64,000 nt of DNA from Mucor racemosus (Eukaryota; Mucoromycota; Mucoromycetes; Mucorales; Mucoraceae), in NCBI GenBank assembly GCA_027405735.1, contig JAPEHQ010000018.1, forward strand, positions 868,001 through 932,000, read 5' to 3'. Below, piece after piece: positions 26,390-39,559 of this stretch; the first letter of the stretch is position 1, and each line of letters begins with the position of its first letter. A program made the position numbers and the translations under genes. Under the pieces are notes generated by a model. It worked only from the letters and a program-made list of their open reading frames with translations, made no database searches and had not been told where the DNA came from.

Positions 26390-27620
26390 AGAAATCTACT
26401 TCGTATTTTTTGTTTCGGCGAAAAATATTGTTTTTTCATCGAGATAATCAAAATAATGGTTCACTATACAGCTTATAGACTATATTAACTGAGTTCAAAA
26501 ATCGATTTGCCAAAACTGATCGAAAAATGATGAAAAAAACAAAATCGTTTAATGGGTCATGAACTGCAAAGTGAGTCGACCTAGCATACTAAATAATTCT
26601 TGTACAGTTTTGGATTCTACATCTATCCAAATAAACGGCAGTCAAATGTTTCATATTAAATTTTGCGCAAAATGCAATTGAAATTTTGAAGGTTTTTTGA
26701 AGATACACATCACTTTTCATAAACCTATTTTAAATAAAAGTAATAAAAATAATGCACAGCAAAATTATCTATTGATCGAGCTATTGCAGAACATTCTAGC
26801 TGCATTTTTCGTAGAGAAAACAATATTTTTGTGCAATTTTTTTTCAGATTCAGAATTTGGGATGAGGGTACACAAAGGGAAAATGGACGCTAGAAACGAG
26901 AGTCTCTCTTTATATACGTTTTTTATGATATCTCTACGAAAAATCAATATTTTGAAACCCCCTAAATTGGATCCGAGAGAGCTTAAGGAGCTTAATGATA
27001 TGAATGTAAAAAAACTGTTGTTCAATTTAACCAATATTTTGAAACCTACTATAGAAATGCCAAAAAAATGAAAAAAAAAATAAAAGTGCTCAGAATTTTT
27101 TTATATTAAAGTATGTTATAGAGCACTTTAAAACAAATAAGTTTTATTATTAAAGATTGTTGATATAGCTTACTTCTTTTTAGAGATATGAAGCCTCAAA
27201 GTTTTCAATCCATTAGCAGTGAAATACGCGTAAAAAATCTGAAACATTAGCACTGAAAAATTAATACCAACTGCAAAAACTAGGATATTTCCGGATACTT
27301 GTTTTTGGATTAAAGCTGAACATCTCAGGTACATTGGCATATAATTTTTATTTGATGTTATTTAGTGAAAAATAAAGTATAGCAGGGATGAAAAGTGAGA
27401 CCCAGTATAAAGGAAAAAGCAGTGAATTTTACGTATTTTTGGGTATTTCGTGAGATATAATATAAATTTAGGGACAGATAGCATAATGCAACCAATTCAT
27501 AACTATTTAGCGGTGCCTTTAATATGGAGTTAGTTATGGAAAAAGTGAGGCGCTCCGATTTTGGGAGATTGAGTGCCATAAAAATTGAAGTTCTTGAAAA
27601 TTTAAATTCTATTCGAGCGG
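26390..27620 (+). repeat. Z repeat copy, plus orientation
   Basis: Contains the conserved small ORF at 26697-27071 (124 codons) with blocks KIHITFHK, NNAQQNYL, FGMRVHKGKMDARNES and NLTNILKP. Outer end similarity to the 39.6 kb copy extends to about 27620 with increasing divergence. With the copy at 39560-40800 (-), it faces outward-inverted across the P5-ATPase/eS19/AIP1 gene block. Confidence 0.8.
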
Positions 27621-28454
27621 GTGCCTACAAAAAAATTATTAAAATCAGTTTTAACTATTGGAGGGTAACATTTTCCGAAAGTATCACAGCAAGTTGATAA
27701 AGTTCAACACTTTTAGTGTTAAAAAAAAATCAAACAAGATGTAATTTTTTAAAGCGTATACCTATCCAAAAATGATGAACTCGAAAAAAGTGTACTACTG
27801 GTGCACATTCTCGAAGATATCTTCATCACAAATGAATATTTTGTAATGCTTACATTATAAAAAAGAGAAAAAAAAAGAGTATATTATAATATAATATGTT
27901 GAAAAGGACTTGAAAACAAGTAGGTTTAAATCGTTAGTATGTATTAACATTTGTTGGTTATTTGATTTCCGGGATAGTGCATATATCAAACAGAAAATTT
28001 GAAGAGATTGAGATTCAGCATTGGTTTTTGCATTGTGATGAAAAGCATGTCTTTTTAACCATTTTATTATATTTGGAGTGTTTAATGCAACCCATATTCT
28101 GTTGTAATTTAAGGGAAAGCCCTGATATATGTTAGGAAATGTCTTGTAAATTCATTGAATTTTAGTTTGTTATTGTCTATTAAAAATGTTGTGTGCTCAG
28201 ATTCTGAAAAGAGGGAAAACTCGAATTAGGTAAGCAAAGCTGTAACGCTTTTCAAAATTTTATAAAAAAATGGCATACAATTTATTTCCATTTTGGTGCA
28301 CGTCGAAATTTGCTTGCATTTACATAGCAGCCATCCTTTGTTTATGAAATGATAAATGAAAAAAGTTGCTTTTTAGCCTACCGAAATCGAAAGACATTAT
28401 ATAATATCTGAATAAACATATCGATGTAAATCCAACTTGCTTAATAATTCTGCC
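27621..28454. other. intergenic or decayed transposon
   Basis: AT-rich, no gene seen. The right end runs into the transposase tail relic at 28455, so part of this stretch may be the eroded upstream portion of that element, but I could not align it to transposase motifs. Confidence 0.35.
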
Positions 28455-28649
28455 CCAGAATTGAATCCGATTGAACAGTTCTGATCGGCCGCCAAGAGCA
28501 AGCTCAAGAGGGAGAAACTTCTGCAGAAGGAAACTCTCAGTTCAAGGATTTCAGACGCTTGTAACAGTGTTCTGTACAGTGATTTGCCAGGCTTTTGCCG
28601 TTATTCTGCATCAAGATGGCAGGTGTGTTTCGATAGGCAATCACTTTAA
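28455..28649 (+). pseudogene. Tc1/mariner-like transposase C-terminal relic
   Basis: The frame from 28455 reads PELNPIEQF, then a stop (TGA at 28482 where the family has TGG, Trp), then SAAKSKLKREKLLQKETL, SSRISDACNSVL and a short tail to a stop at 28647. This is the segment holding the third catalytic acid of Tc1/IS630-like DDE transposases and the C-terminal helix region. It complements the piece at 2938-3285, which breaks off just before this motif, but the two are far apart and both are dead. Confidence 0.8.
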
Positions 28650-29436
28650 TATGATGGCACACTTTGTGCCATGACAAATTGGTCATTGTGTCAAACTAAA
28701 TTTCGATGTGTGCTAAATTACAGCAAATAAATTTAACTTGCCTAGGCAATGTCGGCCATCTTTTTTTGATATTATACAGCCAACGTCATAATTCAATGGG
28801 TGTAGTACTAATTGCATTCAAAAAATTTATCAATAATCAAAAATATTATTATTGTCATGCCGACATCTTTGAAAACCAAAACAATTTTTGCAACATAATA
28901 TGCAACTATGTTAAAGAAACCCGAGCTTAAAACCAAAACCAAACATTGACTACTAAAGATTATGGAGCTTTTAACAGTTTCCATAAATCTGACGACACTA
29001 GTTGTGAGATGCTAAAAGAATAAGGTTTGTGTCTAGTACTAGATTTTTTTTTTCCATTGATAACAACAGTCATGTGAAATCCTCAAAACAAGCAAAAAAG
29101 TAGTACAAGATGAAAAGGATCACTTTATCTTCATATGCAGGCAGGCCAACCATTGGTTGTTCCCCAGACAGTTTGGAATACGAACCCAATCATGTTTTTA
29201 TACAAATTTGATGTGGTACCTGTTATCGAAAGGGCCCGCCAGCTGTGATGGGTTTGAATACCATTTTAGATGTTAAAGCGGTTAAGAATTTCTTTTTTCT
29301 TTTTTATTTTCTTTTTTTTTCTCGATAGTGCACTTTTTTTTTTCTTTTTTTTTTGTTGATTTTCTGCTGTTGAAAAAGAGATTTTTCTTTTATTATATAA
29401 CAATAAAAAAAAGGAAACGATCTGTGTATATAAATC
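28650..29436. other. intergenic; promoter side of P5-ATPase gene
   Basis: Begins with a hairpin-forming palindrome TGGCACACTTTGTGCCA (about 28653-28670), possibly a transposon terminus left by the adjacent relic. Ends with a strong T/C-rich tract (about 29290-29360) upstream of the ATPase start codon, as in other fungal promoters. No gene seen. Confidence 0.45.
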
Positions 29437-32400
29437 ATGAAGTTGAATAAGATCCTTTGTGGTTTATCCACATTTGTATTGGGAGTTACTGCTATACCCC
29501 TGTTTGAAACTCGTAGGTTAAATGTATGATGAATGGTTGTGAGATTTGATACTAATTATGATAATTGATCCGTAGCAAATGATTATGATAGATATGGAAA
29601 GCAATGCCCATTACTTGCTCGTAGCGATCTCGCATGTCCAATGATTTGCGTTACAAACCAAAATTTGTGTCCTACTGCATTAGCTGCTACATGTCCTTCT
29701 GGTTTAACGTTTTGTGGTGATGGTACATGTCAAGAATCTTGTACTGATATTGCTAATGCTTGTCAATGTGGTGACGATACAATTCAATATTTCCCCTGTG
29801 CTGCTGGTCAACTCGTCAATATTACTCATTTCGATCCCGTAAATCAAGTTGTTCAAATTCAAGACACTTGTGCTTCCAATGCTAATATCTCAGGTGCCAA
29901 CATTGGTGCTTGGGGTGATTTCAATACATCTTCTCTTTGGTTATCTTGTCCTGTAGTTGATCCTGCATTCACCTTTACCGAACCCATGTGGATTGCTGTT
30001 TGGGCATTGATGGGCGCTGAAGCTGTCATTTTAGCTCTTTGGGCAATTTACAAATCGCTTAGAGAATCCAAGTATCACCGCGCTGTTTCATCGCATCTTA
30101 AAACTGCTCGTTCTACAACCAACCCAACAACGCCTCAAGAACAACCCATTAGAGTTAATAGTCAGATTGACGAAGCGGAATGCAAAAAGGGTGTAGCAGC
30201 TGTAGATAGCGAAAAGTCTTCATACAATGATGAAAAAGCCGAAGGCAAATACAGCAATTCAACAGTTGAATCAGATTCTATCAAAGAATCCGAGAAATTG
30301 AAGTTTCGTGGTTTCCTCAACGATTACTTTGGCATGTTTGGATTTGCTTCTTGTGTAATTACAACCTTATTATTCTTTGTATTTTTGGGTTGTTTGGTTG
30401 GTGATTATTGTAAGTAACCGAAAATTTTTTATAGTTTGATTTTGTACCACTGTACCGACTTTATTAACAATATATTGTTTATTGTCACACAATAAATAGA
30501 TGGTACTTTGGGTGATGGTGCTCTGGTTGTCTTTTTATCTGGTGATGTATCATCCAAGATCTTTACTGCTGTTTGGCATATTGCTGCAGCTTGGTTCTGT
30601 TTGATGATGTTTAACAGAAAGACTATCCGCAATTACTTTAGAATCGAATCATATCCTCATAAATGCCCCTATGTTCAAGTTGAACGTAAACAGGATGAAT
30701 TGATCTTTTTAGCGGATGGTAGTAAATGGATTTCAAAACTCAGAGCCATTGAAGGACGTGTAACCAAGCGATTAGGGTAAATAGTATTTTATGATAAGGT
30801 TTCTAGATAAACCACTAACAAAAGAATAACCCAATAGATTGAATATTTTGGTTTCTACATGTCCCGTAAAATTGACAGAAAACAAGCTCCGTTATTTCGA
30901 ATACCAATGTATGAGATATGTTTACAATACCGATAAATCAATGTTTGAACCCTATGAATTTGATTTGGGATCTACCAATAGAAAACTTCAGGGTTGGTCT
31001 AACGGTGTTTCAACACAAGAAGCCCACAGTAGAGCTGCTCTTCTCGGTGCAAATGTTATTAAAGTTGATGTACCCTCACTCCCTGTTGCTATTTTGCAAG
31101 AGTATGTTACATTTGTTACCATTGAAATTACTTTTTACTAATTCAACAATAGGTTTTCTTCATTCTTGTATCTCTATCAAATGATGTGCATGTGGGTTTG
31201 GTATTATTTCCAATACTATCAAATGGGTCTTGTACAAACTTGTATTATTCTTTTGGCTGCATTCATTCGTGTATTCTTACGTCTTAGAGCAGAACATCGT
31301 ATCAAAGAAATGGCAGAACATGTTACTGACATTACTGTGTTACGTGATGGTCAATGGACAACCGCTTCTAGTGCCGATTTGATCCCAGGAGATGTGTTTG
31401 AAATTGAAGAAAACACTCTTATTCCTTGTGATGCTGTTGTGCTTTCAGGTACTGTCGTCGTCAATGAATCTTCTCTTACTGGTGAGGCTATGCCTGTTCG
31501 TAAATTTGCTATTGCTAATGATGATAATGCCTATGAAATGAATGGTTCTGGTAAATCTAACACCTTATTTGCTGGTACCATTGTTCAACAAACTACTCCC
31601 GCTGTTTCTGCTTCTGAAGAGAAGGGTCGTGTGTATGCATTAACTCTTCGTACTGGTATTGCTTCTGAAAAGGGTATGCTTATTCACAAGATTCTTTTCC
31701 CATCTCCTGTTTCTTTCATTTTCAATGAACATTTGAAGGTGGCTATTTGTATTCTTTTGGTCTGGGGTCTTGTTGCTTTCTGTTTAACATTGTATTTGAT
31801 GGGTCGTGGTAACATTACTAGTTGGTACTATGGTGTATTTATCATCTCTGAAATCTTCTCTCCTTTACTTCCTGCTGCTTTTACTATCAATCAATCAGTT
31901 TGTGCTGCTCGCCTCAGAGGTAAAAAGATTCTTTGTATTGATCTTCCTCGTATCAATCTTGCTGGTAAAGTCCGTATCTTCTGTTTCGATAAAACTGGTA
32001 CTCTTACTCGTGAAGGTTTGGAATTTTATGGTTCTGTTTCTGCCCCTTCTGCTGCCATTGCCCCCTTTGGTCATCGTGAAGAAGATCCTCTCAAGATGGA
32101 GCCTATTTTAGCTATGGGTATTGCCACTTGTCATGCTGTCACCAAGGTTAAGGATCAATATATCGGTAACCCTGTTGATATCGAATCATTCAACGCCATG
32201 AAATGGGAATTATTAGAACCTACTGATGCTGTTTATTTGGATAGTTTGGCTGTTCCTTCTGCTACTCCTACCAAAGAAAAGAAATTAGTTCATGTTGTTC
32301 GTCGTTTCGAATTTGTACATGCTCGTGCTTCTCAATCTGTTGCTGTTCTTGATCCTGAAACTCAACATGTTCATGTCTTCCTCAAGGGTTCTTTTGAAAG

Positions 32401-34059
32401 AGTTAAATACCTCTCTCATCCTGATTCTATTCCTGTTGATTATGACCAACAAGCTGCTAAATATGCTCAAGAAGGTTGTTATGTTTTGGCTTTAGCTCAC
32501 CGTGATATTGGTGTTTTGGGTAAAGATGTTACTATGGAACAACTCAAATCCATGTCTCGTGATGAACTTGAACAAGATTGTAGTTTTACTGGTTTCGTCC
32601 TTTTCCGTAACATGTTGAAGCATGATACTACTGATGCTATTGCTGAATTGAAGGGAGGTGATACTCGTGTTGTTATGATTACTGGTGATACTGCCTTAAC
32701 TGGTATCTTTATTTCTCGCCAATGTGGTATGATTGAACCTCATCAACGTATTATTTTGGGTGATCTTGTTAATGGAACTGTTGTTTGGCACGATATTGAA
32801 TCTGGAGATCAAGTTGATGTTGATCAAGTCATTGATCAAGATCCTCGCGAAGAACATGAGAAGCGTATTGAACTTGCTATCACTGGTCGTGCTTTTGAAA
32901 CTTTGATCAAGGAAGAAAGAATGCGCAAATATCTTTTGATGACTCGTGTTTTCTCTCGTATGACACCTAATGATAAGGTTATGTGTGTTCAACTTCATAT
33001 GGAAAAGGGTGTCACTGCCATGTGTGGTGATGGTGGTAATGATTGTGGTGCTCTTCGTGCTGCTCATGTTGGTATGGCTTTATCAGAAGCTGAAGCTTCT
33101 ATTGTTTCTCCTTTTAGTACTAGTAATCGCTCTATTATGCAATGTGTTGAACTCTTAAAACAAGGTCGTTCTGCTCTTGCTACTAGTTTTGCTAACTATC
33201 GTTTCATGATTTTGTACGGTAATGTCATGTCTTGGTGGGAACTTTTGCAGTTCTATTTCAGTGTTATTGGTCCTCAACCTCAATGGAGTAAGTTTATAAG
33301 TTACTTTACATATTATAAATAATACTTATTGTTATATTTTTTTTTTTAGTTACCATTGATGGTTTTATTACTACTCTCATGACATTGGCTATTACGCAAG
33401 CTCAACCTGCTCAAAAATTGGCATCATCTAGACCTACCGCAAAGCCTTTGGGACCTTATACTCTTGCTTCTTTATTGGGTGTTATTTTTGTTAACTTTTG
33501 GTTCATGGTTACTGGTGTTGTTTGGCTCTTCCAACAAGATTGGTTCATCTGTAATGAATTTGACAGTAGCTCAATTGATACTGCTAAATGGTGGTTGATT
33601 GGTGATAACTACGAAGCAGCTATGATTACTTTGGTCGCCATCTTCCAGTTCTTTAACAGTGCTGCTATCGTTAATTTCGGTTCTGTATTCAGACGTTCAT
33701 GGTGGAGAAATTACATTCTTGTCTTCTTCTACTGTTGTTTCTTTGTACATACTAGTTTCCTGATTTTGGCTGATCCTAATCCTTACAGTTGTATTTTCCG
33801 TATCAATTGTGGCACCAGCTCCAAATTGGTCGAACTTGGTTATCCTCAACCTTACTGGGATATCCCTGATTACAATTCTCCTGTTGGTCATAACGTTTTC
33901 CCTAAATCGTTCCGTTGGCAATTGTGGGGTTTCGTTCTTGGAAATTGTTTGATTAATATTATTTGGGAGCGTGTTGTCTTGTTGTGGATTGTCAGAGATA
34001 AATACATCAAGAAGAACAAGGAAAACCCAAAGAAGAGTAGAGCTGTATTTAAGCTTTAG
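29437..34059 (+). CDS. P5-type (P5B-like) ATPase with secreted Cys-rich N-terminus
   Basis: Six exons (29437-29512, 29576-30409, 30500-30776, 30838-31101, 31153-33287, 33350-34059) give 1431 residues. P5 hallmarks: the actuator region (IPGDVFEIEE, ESSLTGEAMPV), the phosphorylated Asp in DKTGTLT (D763), NPVDIESF, and the hinge GDGGNDCGALRAAHVGMALSEAEAS. P5B ATPases move polyamines or cations across lysosomal/vacuolar membranes. Two oddities. The M4 motif is SPLLP (720-724) where P5B has PPALP, so the substrate may differ. The N-terminus has a signal peptide (first ~20 residues) and about 130 residues with 13 Cys and three N-glycosylation sequons (NIT, NIS, NTS) before the first membrane helix, instead of the usual cytosolic N-terminus. 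Sits alone between repeat blocks. Confidence 0.93.
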
Positions 34060-35620
34060 TTTATAATTTATTATTATTTTTTGTTTTTATTTACCTTTTA
34101 TCATGTACTAATTTGTAATTTCCTTTTTATTCCCTTTCTCAATCTCACTTAGAATGTTTCTTTTCTTTTTTTTTTTGCTCTTTAAAAGAGAAACTATAAA
34201 AATATCCAACTAATTTATAATTATAAGAACTCTTTTTTAAATTGTAATTATGGCAGGAATTCAGACAAGATGGTGAGCTTGTATATATCTGAATTTTCGA
34301 TTATGGCTTTATAAACCTCATATATAGGATTTTTTTCTTATATTCTAAGTAATTAAAGCATCACTGAAGTACTTTTGAGATGTTGCTTTTATCTATACTG
34401 CTTCTTTCTGCAATATAAGCAGTTTTCTATACCATAAGAACTCTCTAAAATGCAAAAGACCATGCGAAATCGAAATAATAATCTTTTTGGTGGTACATTT
34501 TAAACCCCACGCTTGTCCGTGATATTTTGACGCGTTTTTCGACAAAAAGTTCAACTTCAAAGGGCCATAACTACTTCAATATACATGAAAAATTTATTAT
34601 ATAAATATATTTAATTTTCCTGCTTCTTGCCTTTTTAATAGTGTAAATCATGTATTTCTTGGACGCTTCAATGTTGCTCGCTCCGATTTTGAAAATTATA
34701 AATCCTAAAAAAGTCAAAAAACTGTTGTCAGACATCTCATGTCAGTGTAAAAACTACAAAAAAATCGCATAAACTAAATAAAAGTGGTATCAGAAGATAC
34801 CTTAAAGTTTTTCAAACCGTTTGATGCTACATTTATGCTACTTTAAGGTTATATAGTGTGCTTTTTTGTAGTTTCGTCTTTTGTTCTTTGTTTTCAAGCT
34901 TTTAAGCGCTCCTTAAAGTTTTAAGCAACTGAACAGCTCCTTAACCATACCGAAGATGCAGGATTTCTGTAAATCTATGGTTAGAGTTAAGAATGAAAGG
35001 AGGCAGATAGATATGATTTTGTATAACAAACTTGAAACGAACGTATACAAATAATGCATTCCAAGAATTACGGCAGTTGCAACGAAATGATTCCTTACGA
35101 TTTACAACAGAGAATTAGTATCTGTCTCATGTAGTTGTATCTACTATTGATGCATCTCTGTTGGACTCTGGAGCACTCTATACACACGTAAAGTGGGTAC
35201 ATTTTGATAGATACTGTAAAATTAATATGAAAGCTTCATATTATGGACATTGTTGAAATTAATAATTTTGCTTGAATATAAATGAAAAGTCATGATCTGA
35301 AAGTACAGTATTTGAGCCATACGGTAGTTACTATTTGTCTCAGACGTAGCATGTCAGTTACATATCTCTAATATATATATATATTTTGCACTTGATACAT
35401 TTTATATACTTCAGAATTCTAATCATTTAATTTATATCGATTCTTTAAATGCATTTTTTTACAACATCAAAACATGCACATGTTACAAACCGCTAAAATG
35501 TGTACAAATTATAGAATTTTTAATTATAAATGTCTTTGATTTATTTTTTCATCTTTTTAATAAAGTAAAACTGAGAAAAAAGAAGAAAATTTTATATGGA
35601 AAAACAAACTAAAGAAGAGT
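34060..35620. other. intergenic, nothing recognised
   Basis: 1.56 kb between the convergent P5-ATPase and eS19 genes. AT-rich with polyadenylation-like signals at both ends and an (AT)n run at about 35370-35382. I see no gene or clear repeat of the other families here. Confidence 0.4.
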
Positions 35621-36536
35621 TTACTCCTCGTCAGACTCCTCGGCAAGGGTCATGGCGATACGATCCAAATCTCTTTGACCATCTTGGGTGATCTTACGGC
35701 CACTATAAAAAAAGAGACATTTCAATATCTCGACAATTTTAAGCCTCTAATTTAATAACTTACCCCTTCTTATCCTTCTCCAAGACACCGATCTTTTCCA
35801 AAGATTGGAGGACCTTACGGTTGACGGAACCGGAAGCGTTGACGTGATGAGAGGGACGAGAACCACGGTTGACAGTACCACCGTGAACCTTGTTCAAAGC
35901 ACCAACACCAACAGACTTGCGAATGTAGATGTGACGAGCGACAGAGGCTATTTATATGATTATATTAGAATTAATCCAGATTGATTCAACTGTTGGAAAC
36001 TTACCAGCACGGACAAAGTACCAATCGGGATCATAGGGAGCGAGTTCCTTGAAGGTACCGGTCTTGACGAGATCGACCCACTTGGGGACCTCGAGCTTAC
36101 CAGTACGCTTGAGGTAGGCAGCATAAGCCTTAATGAAGGCTATAATAATAATCAATATTGTTTAGTATCACAAGTCGTTCTGATTTTTTCAGAAAAAAAA
36201 GACGAGCCAAGCCACCAAATCTCCCCTTTTCATAACCATGATCCATTATATCCAACATTAAAGAATATAATCATATCCAATGTAGTATGTAAGTGTATGT
36301 TATTTGCTTTCGTATACGTCCAAAAATAGAGTCGTTTTTCAAAAGAGTTATTGTTACAAACATTTTTCAGAAAAATGGTGGAAAAACAAAATGTTTGGTT
36401 AAATGTCATTACATCTGATAAATGTGGATGATATTGATGGCATGGGCTTTTATGTCTCTACTTTCTAAATGAAAAAATAATAAAAAAAAGATATCGTACC
36501 GTGAGAGTTAACGTCCTTGACAGTGATACCAGCCAT
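35621..36536 (-). CDS. RPS19: 40S ribosomal protein eS19
   Basis: Four exons (36536-36500, 36139-36005, 35947-35764, 35702-35621) encode exactly 145 residues, the normal length of eS19. Recognisable blocks: [57 protein letters not shown] and [17 protein letters not shown]. It is a small-subunit head protein needed for 18S rRNA maturation. Codon use is markedly more biased (C-ending codons such as GTC, ACC, AAG) than in neighbouring genes, as expected for a highly expressed gene. A first intron of 360 bases right after a 12-codon exon is typical of ribosomal protein genes; I looked for a snoRNA in it and found none. Confidence 0.98.
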
Positions 36537-36703
36537 GATATTTAAATGCACTGAATTCGAGAAGCAAAAAAAGAGAGGGTTTTTAGATATTGCGCACCTC
36601 TTGCTTCCTCAAAAATAAAAAAATTTTCCCCTAAACAAAAAGGCGAAAAGTCACTTCTCTAGTCACATCAGAAAGGCTTTTTAAATATCAGTTAAAAATT
36701 TAT

Positions 36704-38905
36704 TTAAAATGTAATATCCCAAACACGGACGGCAGCATCCTGACCGACAGATGTTACGCTTAATCCGCTAGAATTGTTCAAGAAATGAACACTATTGACA
36801 GCATCAACATGAGCATTTTTGATAGCTACTTTCTTGAAAGGTTTTTCACGATTCCAGACGTAAACATTGGTATCAATGCTACCACTAACTAAGAATTGTC
36901 CACATTTGGACCAGTCAAAAGATGTAATACGGCTGCTATGGAAGACCCAGCTTTGGATCTTGGTTGTCTTTGACTCGGTATCATAAATAAAGATCTTACC
37001 CACACTGTCACCTACAGCAATCAAGTTCAATTCGGGATGGACTGCCAAAGCAGTAATGTTGCCGAGATTTTTGTCTAATGCTCCTGCTTCTGTGAAGCTA
37101 CCATTGCTCAATTCATATACTCGAACCTTATTGTCCTATAATTTTATCATAATTGAGCAAAATGTTTATTAAATGTTACATATTGAGCTTGTTTATCTTT
37201 CTTTACCTGACCACCAACGTAAACAGTTTTTCCATCGGGACTAATGTCAGCAACAGTAGGTGTAAATCCAGGGTTTTCGAGTTGACCAATCTTTTCAAGT
37301 TTATCATCATAAACAACGACTTTCTCATTTGTAGCTACAACAGTTGTTTTGTTTTCGGAAACAGCAATTGAAGAAGGAAGAGATCCTGTAGTAGCGATTT
37401 TTCCGCTAATAATATATCAGCATAAATGCAAATCAATCATTTAAATTTTCTCGGTACCTGAATTCAAAATCACTAGCTTGACGGACAGTGTCATCCATTG
37501 CGATGGACAAAAGTTTATTTTGCTTGAAAGATAAACCGGTAACTTGGTTACCATGTCCTTCACCTACAATACGCTCAGCTGCAGTGTGATCTCCCTCTGC
37601 TCCGTACTTCCAACCAAACACACGGCCATCATAAGAACCAGTAAATAAAGTATCGTCTTCAGAAACAGTGAGAGCAGTGATGGCCTTACTATGACCATCA
37701 ATATGACGGGAAACCTTACCACTATTCTTATCCAAGTAACTTAATTCACCAGATAATGAAGCAGTAACCAAGTAATCACCCTTCCATAAATTACCAACTT
37801 GTTGGTTATCAACAGTAGTAATTGCAGAATTGATTTCAAATGTGCTTAATAAAAATAGATTTAGCCAAGATATATAATAATGCATCGTGAGGCTTGGAAT
37901 ATACTTACTTGACAACTGACTTTCCATTAATATCCCAAATCTTGGCAGTGTAATCAGCAGAAGATGACAAAATTTGAGTACTATCAGGAGACCATGCAAG
38001 AGCGAAAACACTACCAGTATGGCTGTTCTCGGCGGTGGTCAACTCATCAATCTTATCACCAGTCTTACCATCATATAAAAAGATCTTTCCATCAGCACCA
38101 GCACTAGCAAAGAATTCACCATTGGGTGAAAATTGAACAGAATGGACAAAACGTGTATGATCACGGATATTCTTGACATATTTGAAAGGTACACCGTTAA
38201 AGAAGGAGACGGTCATATCATCTGAAGCAGTAACAGCGCGGAAAGGACGTTCTTGACGAATGCTGACACTGTTGATCACTTTAGAATGACCTGTAATTTC
38301 GCCTACAGAAGATAAGGTATCAAAAGAAAAGGCATGACCAAAGCTTTCTTTGCCTTCGCCGACAGCAATCAAACGCTTGCTTTCGCTATCCCAAGCGATA
38401 TCATTAATTCTGCCTGAAATTGGGCGGCACTCGTTTTTCAAAATATGCTCCTCATTTACAGTATCCCAAATACGGACATTACCATTGACATCTAGAGATG
38501 AATCGAGTTGTTATAACATTTAATATCTATATATTGATTATTATCGTTTACCTCCAGAAGCCATATAGTAACCACTTGGACTGTAACGTGCTACAGTAGT
38601 TTGGGCTTTATGTCCAACATATTCTGTAGCAAAAGAAGGGTTCTTGAATTTGTTATAAAAAGTTGAGTACTTTTGTAACCGATGCCTTTCAAAACTTATA
38701 TAAATTTACCTCTAAATCTCTCATAAAGACAGACTTTCCGTTGGTATAAGCAAAGGTTTTACCCTTGGGGTCGGCCTCGAGCTTGATAGACTCACCGCGA
38801 GCAGTATAAGGAAGTGGGGCAAATGTGTATTCTGTTATAACATTGTATTAGTTGAAATAGTTACGCGATTTATTTGATGTATACTTTACTTTTAGTATAT
38901 GACAT
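36704..38905 (-). CDS. AIP1: actin-interacting protein 1 (WDR1/AIP1)
   Basis: Seven exons joined by six short introns encode a protein of about 600 residues made of WD40 repeats, starting MSYTKKYTFAPLP and ending in VRVWDITF. Repeats such as SGDVNGNVRIWD, SADYTAKIWDI, SIDTNVYVWN and GHKAQTT match the AIP1 pattern of two seven-bladed propellers; GESIKLEADPKG and TNGKSVFMRDLE near the start are typical of AIP1 rather than other WD proteins. It works with cofilin to disassemble actin filaments and cap barbed ends. Start at 38905 fits a 16-nt first exon in phase with exon 2. The gene lies 167 bases upstream-to-downstream from eS19's start, both on the minus strand. Confidence 0.95.
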
Positions 38906-39559
38906 GATATGATATGATATGATGGAAAGGGGAAAAAAAGAAAATCCTCGAAGTCTTTCAGTATTTATAGAATCCTGAGTTTTAATGAATCGTTTCCCTT
39001 TTCTTTTCTTACATGAATTATAAACGTTTGGCACGAAATTTATTTTGTCATTGGAAGGTACAAGACTTACCTTTTATGGAAAGCAAGTATTTCTATCATG
39101 AAATCTATAGACAATATATCCACAATTTACACTAGAAAATATTCAAATGATGCACATCTATATATTTGTGTATTTATCTTTATCTACGAAAGAAAAGCTT
39201 TACTCGTAATTACTTTTTTTTTCAATTGATGCAACTTTTTTAAAAAGTGGGAATAACATAAAAGTATAGTCGAAGGCTTTTAAATTTAATTTTCTCTTGT
39301 TTGTATGATAAATTTAAAGCCTCTGAGCAATCTTCAAGCAGAAAAAAATAAGCAGATCGATAAAATTCAACATCTCGAGAGAATAAGTGCCATCATGCAC
39401 AAATAGGCAATATATGCGAATAAGATAAATTTGTATAACTTTAACCTTTTTCACTTTTACATTTTTAAACTATATAAGATGCTGCTAGTATATATTAATG
39501 AGCATAGCTCAGCCTAATTATAATTTTTTTTTTGGAGATATACTGTATATGCTGTATTT
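38906..39559. other. intergenic; promoter side of AIP1
   Basis: Four ATGATAT units lie directly before the AIP1 start (38903-38923). The rest is AT-rich with no gene. It merges into the outer end of a Z repeat. Confidence 0.4.

Noticed and set aside
15840..27620. Block A as a single LTR retrotransposon or a Polinton-like element with Z as terminal repeats
   Set aside because: Z occurs in direct orientation around 40.8-47.1 kb but inverted around 17-26.4 kb, and no RT, integrase, polymerase or capsid frame is present.
36140..36499. A snoRNA within the first intron of the eS19 gene
   Set aside because: I found no convincing C box (RTGATGA) with a D box (CTGA) and terminal stem on the coding strand.
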